A stretch of 9,688 bases of DNA from Burkholderiales bacterium (GTDB lineage: Bacteria; Pseudomonadota; Gammaproteobacteria; Burkholderiales; Burkholderiaceae), in NCBI GenBank assembly GCA_947371645.1, contig CANBQJ010000140.1, forward strand, positions 1 through 9,688. The letters run 5' to 3'. The notes beneath the pieces are model-generated. The model made no database searches. It had not been told where the DNA came from and worked only from the letters and a program-made list of their open reading frames with translations. Below, piece after piece: positions 6,803 through 9,688 of this stretch. How positions within the stretch are numbered: position 1 is the first letter of the stretch; each line of letters begins with the position of its first letter. The position numbers and the translations under genes were made by a program.

Positions 6803-8830
6803 ATGCACGCAGCACTGAAGCCTGATGCCACCCTGGCGCGCAAGCTGGCCGGGCCCACCTGGGTGCGGGCCGACACGCAACGCGACGAGCGTGGCGCCGA
6901 GCTGGGGCCCAAGCTGGACCGTGCCCTGCGCGACCTGCCTGGCTGGCTGCCGCCTCGCGGGGTGTCCAGGCGCCGCATCGACGCGGTGGACGCAGAGATC
7001 GGCCGCGCTGCGCAGGACATGGCCGGCTGCTCGGACGACGAGGTCGTAGCGCGCTTTCGCCGGTCGCTCTCACACGTGAAGTGCCATGCCCAGCCCTGGC
7101 GATGGCAGGTGGATTGGGCCCGCATCTGGGCCTGCGTGGGCCTGGCCAGCCAGCGGCGATTGGGCATGTGGCCACACGGCGTGCAGTTCATGGGGGCGGG
7201 CCTGCTGCTGCGCGGTCACCTGGCGGAGATGCGCACCGGCGAGGGCAAAACCCTGGTGGCGGCCCTGGCGGCCACGGTGATGGCGGGGTCGGGCGCGCGC
7301 GTGCACGTGGTCAGCACCAACGACTACCTCGCCCAGCGCGATGCGCAGGAGATGCAGCCCTTGTTCGCCTTCTTTGGCCTGGGCGCCGCGCACGTGGTGG
7401 ACGGCATGGAAGTGCCCTTGCGGCGGCTGGCCTACCAGCAAGCTGTTTGCTACGTCAGCGGCAAGGAGCTGGTGTTCGACTACCTCAAGGACACGCTGGT
7501 GGGGCATGGGCAGACGCCGTGGCGAGTGGCTTGCGCGCGGCAGGCCTGGGTCGGTGACCTGCCTGGCCAGCTGTCGCCTGAGCCGCCTGTGGTGCCGGCC
7601 CTGCACTTTGCCATCGTCGACGAGGCCGACAGCGTGCTCATCGACGAGGCCAGCACACCCATGATCCTGTCGAGGGAGGTGCCTGGCCAGTATGAAGCCG
7701 AGCTGATGGACTGGGCCGTGTCGGCCGCACGCGGCTTGGTGCCTGGGCGCCACCACATCATGCGTGAAGGACGGCGCCTGGAGGTGCTGCCAGCGGCCTT
7801 GGATGCGGTGCCGGCCATGCCTGCTGGCGTGCGGGCCATGTGGCGATCGCGTGCCTGGCAAGAGACCTTGCTGCGCCAGGCCCTGACCGCCTTGCACCTC
7901 TTCCACCGTGACCAGCACTACCTGGTGTCCGACGAAGGCAAGGTGCAGATCGTGGACGAGTCCACAGGCCGCCTGATGCCCGACCGGTCCTGGGAGCAGG
8001 GCCTGCACCAGATGGTGGAGGCCAAGGAAGGGCTGGCGCAGACCGCAGGGCGCGACACGATGGCGCGGCTGACTTTTCAGCGCTTCTTCCGACGGTACTA
8101 CCTGCTGTCTGGCTTGACGGGGACGGCTTCCGAGGCCTCGCGAGAACTGTGGACGGTCTATCGCCTGGGCGTGCGCAAGCTGCCCCCACATCGCCCGGAC
8201 CAGCGCAGGGTGTTGCCCGCGCAGTGCTGGCCGGATCGCGACCTGAAATGGCAGGCGGTGTGTGACGACGCGCTGCGGGCCGCGCAGGCCGGGCAAGCGG
8301 TGCTGGTGGGCACACGCAGCGTCGAAGCTTCAGAGCAGGTCTGTGCGGTGTTCATGGCGCGCGGGGTGCCGCATGTGGTGCTCAACGCCCGGCAGGATGC
8401 GCAGGAGAGCGAGATCGTGGCGCAAGCCGGGCAGTCGGGACGGATCACGGTGGCCACGAACATGGCGGGCCGCGGCACCGACATCCGTCTGGATGACCGC
8501 GCGCGGGTGGCCGGGGGCCTCCACGTCATCCTCACCGAGTTTCATGACTCGCCGCGCGTGGACCGTCAGCTGTACGGTCGATGCGGGCGCCAGGGTGACC
8601 CGGGTACGTTGCGCGCCATCGTTTGCGCCCAAGACGCCTTGTGGCAGGCGTGGCCAGACTCAAGGCGGCGCTGGATGCTCCAGGGCATGCACATCCAGCT
8701 GGCGGTGCTGGACCTGGGGCGTTGGTGGGCTCAGCAGCAGGCAGAGCGCCGCTTGCGCGCTCAACGCCAGCAGACCTTGAAACAGGACCGCGACCTGCGC
8801 AAGCTCATCGGCTTTGCCGGCAGGGTGTGA
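6803..8830 (+). CDS. Short SecA-like preprotein translocase ATPase
   Basis: A 675-residue SecA paralogue; housekeeping SecA is about 900. SecA is the cytosolic ATPase that drives unfolded proteins through the SecYEG channel. Seen: Walker A MRTGEGKT (143-150, Lys149); VSTNDYLAQRDAQEM; Walker B IVDEADSVLIDEA (271-283, Asp273-Glu274); the SecA-specific VDESTGRLMP and GLHQMVEAKEG (about 384-411); LSGLTGTA; GTRSVEASEQV; ATNMAGRGTDI (551-561); and QLYGRCGRQGD (589-599) with arginines 593 and 596. Both motor domains are thus intact. The preprotein cross-linking region is short and divergent, the helical scaffold and wing are reduced, and there is no C-terminal cysteine-rich zinc motif for SecB or lipid binding. 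The gene starts 9 bp after the protease stop, with GAGGGG (6792-6797) overlapping that stop codon, so translation is probably coupled. Inferred role: dedicated motor for the substrate of this operon rather than general secretion. Confidence 0.93.
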   Translation: MHAALKPDATLARKLAGPTWVRADTQRDERGAELGPKLDRALRDLPGWLPPRGVSRRRIDAVDAEIGRAAQDMAGCSDDEVVARFRRSLSHVKCHAQPWRWQVDWARIWACVGLASQRRLGMWPHGVQFMGAGLLLRGHLAEMRTGEGKTLVAALAATVMAGSGARVHVVSTNDYLAQRDAQEMQPLFAFFGLGAAHVVDGMEVPLRRLAYQQAVCYVSGKELVFDYLKDTLVGHGQTPWRVACARQAWVGDLPGQLSPEPPVVPALHFAIVDEADSVLIDEASTPMILSREVPGQYEAELMDWAVSAARGLVPGRHHIMREGRRLEVLPAALDAVPAMPAGVRAMWRSRAWQETLLRQALTALHLFHRDQHYLVSDEGKVQIVDESTGRLMPDRSWEQGLHQMVEAKEGLAQTAGRDTMARLTFQRFFRRYYLLSGLTGTASEASRELWTVYRLGVRKLPPHRPDQRRVLPAQCWPDRDLKWQAVCDDALRAAQAGQAVLVGTRSVEASEQVCAVFMARGVPHVVLNARQDAQESEIVAQAGQSGRITVATNMAGRGTDIRLDDRARVAGGLHVILTEFHDSPRVDRQLYGRCGRQGDPGTLRAIVCAQDALWQAWPDSRRRWMLQGMHIQLAVLDLGRWWAQQQAERRLRAQRQQTLKQDRDLRKLIGFAGRV

Positions 8831-8841
8831 GCTCCTGTCCT

Positions 8842-8874
8842 GACGCGAGGCCGGGCTTGTCAGGCCCGGGCGTC
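8842..8874. terminator. Candidate bidirectional terminator hairpin
   Basis: GACGC (8842-8846) and GCGTC (8870-8874) flank an inner CCGGGC/GCCCGG stem (8851-8856 and 8864-8869) with a 7-nt loop and an unpaired GAGG on one side. It lies 11 bp after the SecA-like stop and spans the stop codon of the convergent gene. There is no T-run on either strand, so termination strength is uncertain. Confidence 0.4.
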
Positions 8875-9438
8875 ACGGCGGCGGCGCACGCATGCCCAGG
8901 CGATCCCGCCCCCGAGCACGCCCATCCAGATCGCACCCACTTCAGGCACGGTGGCTGTTGCCACGGTCTGGCCGGACGCGACGACATTGAAGTCACCGTC
9001 CAGCACCTCAAAGGGCTGTGCACCGGGTTGACCAGGGCCTGACCAGACGAAGCGCAGCGAGACCTTGGCGGCAAAGCTGCTGTCCAAAGGGCTCAATGCC
9101 GTCAGCAGCAGTTGCCCATCGGTGCCCAGGCCCGCATCGGGCTGGCTGAGCAGTGGGTCCAGCTTGGCGCCCTGGTCATTGCTCAGCAGGGTCAGTGACG
9201 AAAACTGCGCCGGCGCGAACAGGAGGTTCAGCGCATCGAAGGTGGCGAAGGGCCCCTTCACGCTGTAGTCGAGGCGCCAGAGGTCTTGCCCGGCCACTGC
9301 ATCGGCCAGGTTGGTCGCCGTGTACTGAACGTTGGCGGCAGAGGCCAAGGTGCCCGTCACCAGGGCGACCGATGCACACAGCAGCCGCAAGGCGTTGCGG
9401 CAGTGGGTCAGGCCAGAACCGTTCAAGCGGGAGTCCAT
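8860..9438 (-). CDS. Exported protein with PEP-CTERM-like sorting tail
   Basis: A 192-residue protein with both ends typical of exosortase substrates. The N-terminus has a signal peptide: arginine at NALR, hydrophobic LLCASVALVTGTLASA, and probable cleavage after residue 34 (ASA before ANVQ). The C-terminus has VPEVG (164-168), a glycine-containing hydrophobic helix (AIWMGVLGGGIAWACV) and the basic end RRRRDARA. In PEP-CTERM proteins this tripartite tail directs recognition and processing by exosortase at the inner membrane; the usual second proline of VPEP is valine here. The middle is predicted beta-rich (TNLADAVAGQDLWRLDYSV), with no recognised enzymatic motif. ATG 9438 is preferred because an AGGA lies about 7 nt upstream and the signal peptide has normal length. 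ATG 9474, overlapping the stop of the upstream propeller gene, would add 12 residues. No exosortase gene is present in the window. Confidence 0.75.
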   Translation of the reverse strand: MDSRLNGSGLTHCRNALRLLCASVALVTGTLASAANVQYTATNLADAVAGQDLWRLDYSVKGPFATFDALNLLFAPAQFSSLTLLSNDQGAKLDPLLSQPDAGLGTDGQLLLTALSPLDSSFAAKVSLRFVWSGPGQPGAQPFEVLDGDFNVVASGQTVATATVPEVGAIWMGVLGGGIAWACVRRRRDARA

Positions 9439-9470
9439 GTGGGATCCTGTTCTCGTGCGTGGTGTTTGCA

Positions 9471-9688
9471 TCATGCACCCACATTGACTTTGTAGACCTC
9501 GCCTTGCGTGGAGGCGACCCAGAGCTTGCCGTCCGGGGCGAAGCTCAGGCCGGAGATTTCGTTTTGGTTGACGCCTTGAGCGGAGACATCGAGGGTGCGC
9601 AGTTGGGTGAGGGTGCCATCGGCGGCGATCTGGAACTCCACGAGTGAGGAGCCGCCATTGGCCGCGCCCAGCCAGAGGTGGCCGGTGG
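9471..9688 (-). CDS. C-terminal end of a beta-propeller (NHL/SMP-30-like) protein
   Basis: Only the last 71 residues and the stop are in the window; the gene continues past the right edge. Two blade-like repeats are visible, each with a Gly-x-Leu-Trp-Val/Leu pattern: TGHLWLGAANGGSSLVEFQI and SGLSFAPDGKLWVASTQGEV, ending YKVNVGA. The D-G-K-L-W-V-A core is typical of NHL, SMP-30 and two-component-regulator propeller blades, which bind ligands or proteins and are often periplasmic or extracellular. The full domain order cannot be seen. The stop codon (TGA, 9473-9471) overlaps ATG 9474 of the next frame, and the PEP-CTERM-like gene's preferred start is 32 bp further on, so the two are probably co-transcribed. 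Confidence 0.65.
   Translation of the reverse strand, partial: TGHLWLGAANGGSSLVEFQIAADGTLTQLRTLDVSAQGVNQNEISGLSFAPDGKLWVASTQGEVYKVNVGA

Overview
The window is GC-rich (roughly two thirds G+C), densely coding DNA. Its codon use, Lrp/ornithine cyclodeaminase pair and exosortase-type C-terminal tail suggest a betaproteobacterium of the Burkholderiales. This is inferred from composition and gene content; no rRNA or other taxonomic marker is present. I see no tRNA, rRNA, CRISPR array, insertion sequence or phage gene.

Layout. (1) 1-1268: a 5' portion of an ornithine cyclodeaminase gene, running off the left edge on the minus strand, is divergent from a small Lrp/AsnC-family regulator. They share a 115-bp intergenic region with candidate operator sequence, so the regulator probably controls amino-acid catabolism. 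(2) 1269-2516: a minus-strand ATP-grasp ligase of unknown substrate, meeting the regulator gene end to end. Their stop codons lie in one 14-bp palindrome. (3) 2517-2821: a non-coding divergent control region with a plausible sigma-70 promoter and scattered GCAAAC motifs. (4) 2822-8830: a tight three-gene plus-strand operon, the most interesting part of the window. (5) 8842-9688: two minus-strand genes converging on the operon, a PEP-CTERM-like exported protein and the 3' end of a beta-propeller protein.

The operon encodes a membrane-anchored HlyD-type adaptor with a large cytosolic N-terminal region, then a fusion of a PqqD-like domain, an M50 site-2-protease membrane domain and a second HlyD-type region, then a short SecA-like ATPase. 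The ATPase keeps its motor motifs but lacks the usual SecA C-terminal tail. Spacing between genes is 21 and 9 bp, each with a Shine-Dalgarno sequence. No ABC transporter, RND pump or TolC-like outer-membrane protein is encoded here. The combination suggests a dedicated envelope-spanning export or processing machine: a cytosolic SecA-type motor, an intramembrane protease that may bind substrate through its PqqD-like domain, and two periplasmic adaptor arms. This function is inference. The substrate is not evident in the window. The adjacent ATP-grasp enzyme and the PEP-CTERM/propeller pair are possible partners but could be unrelated neighbours.
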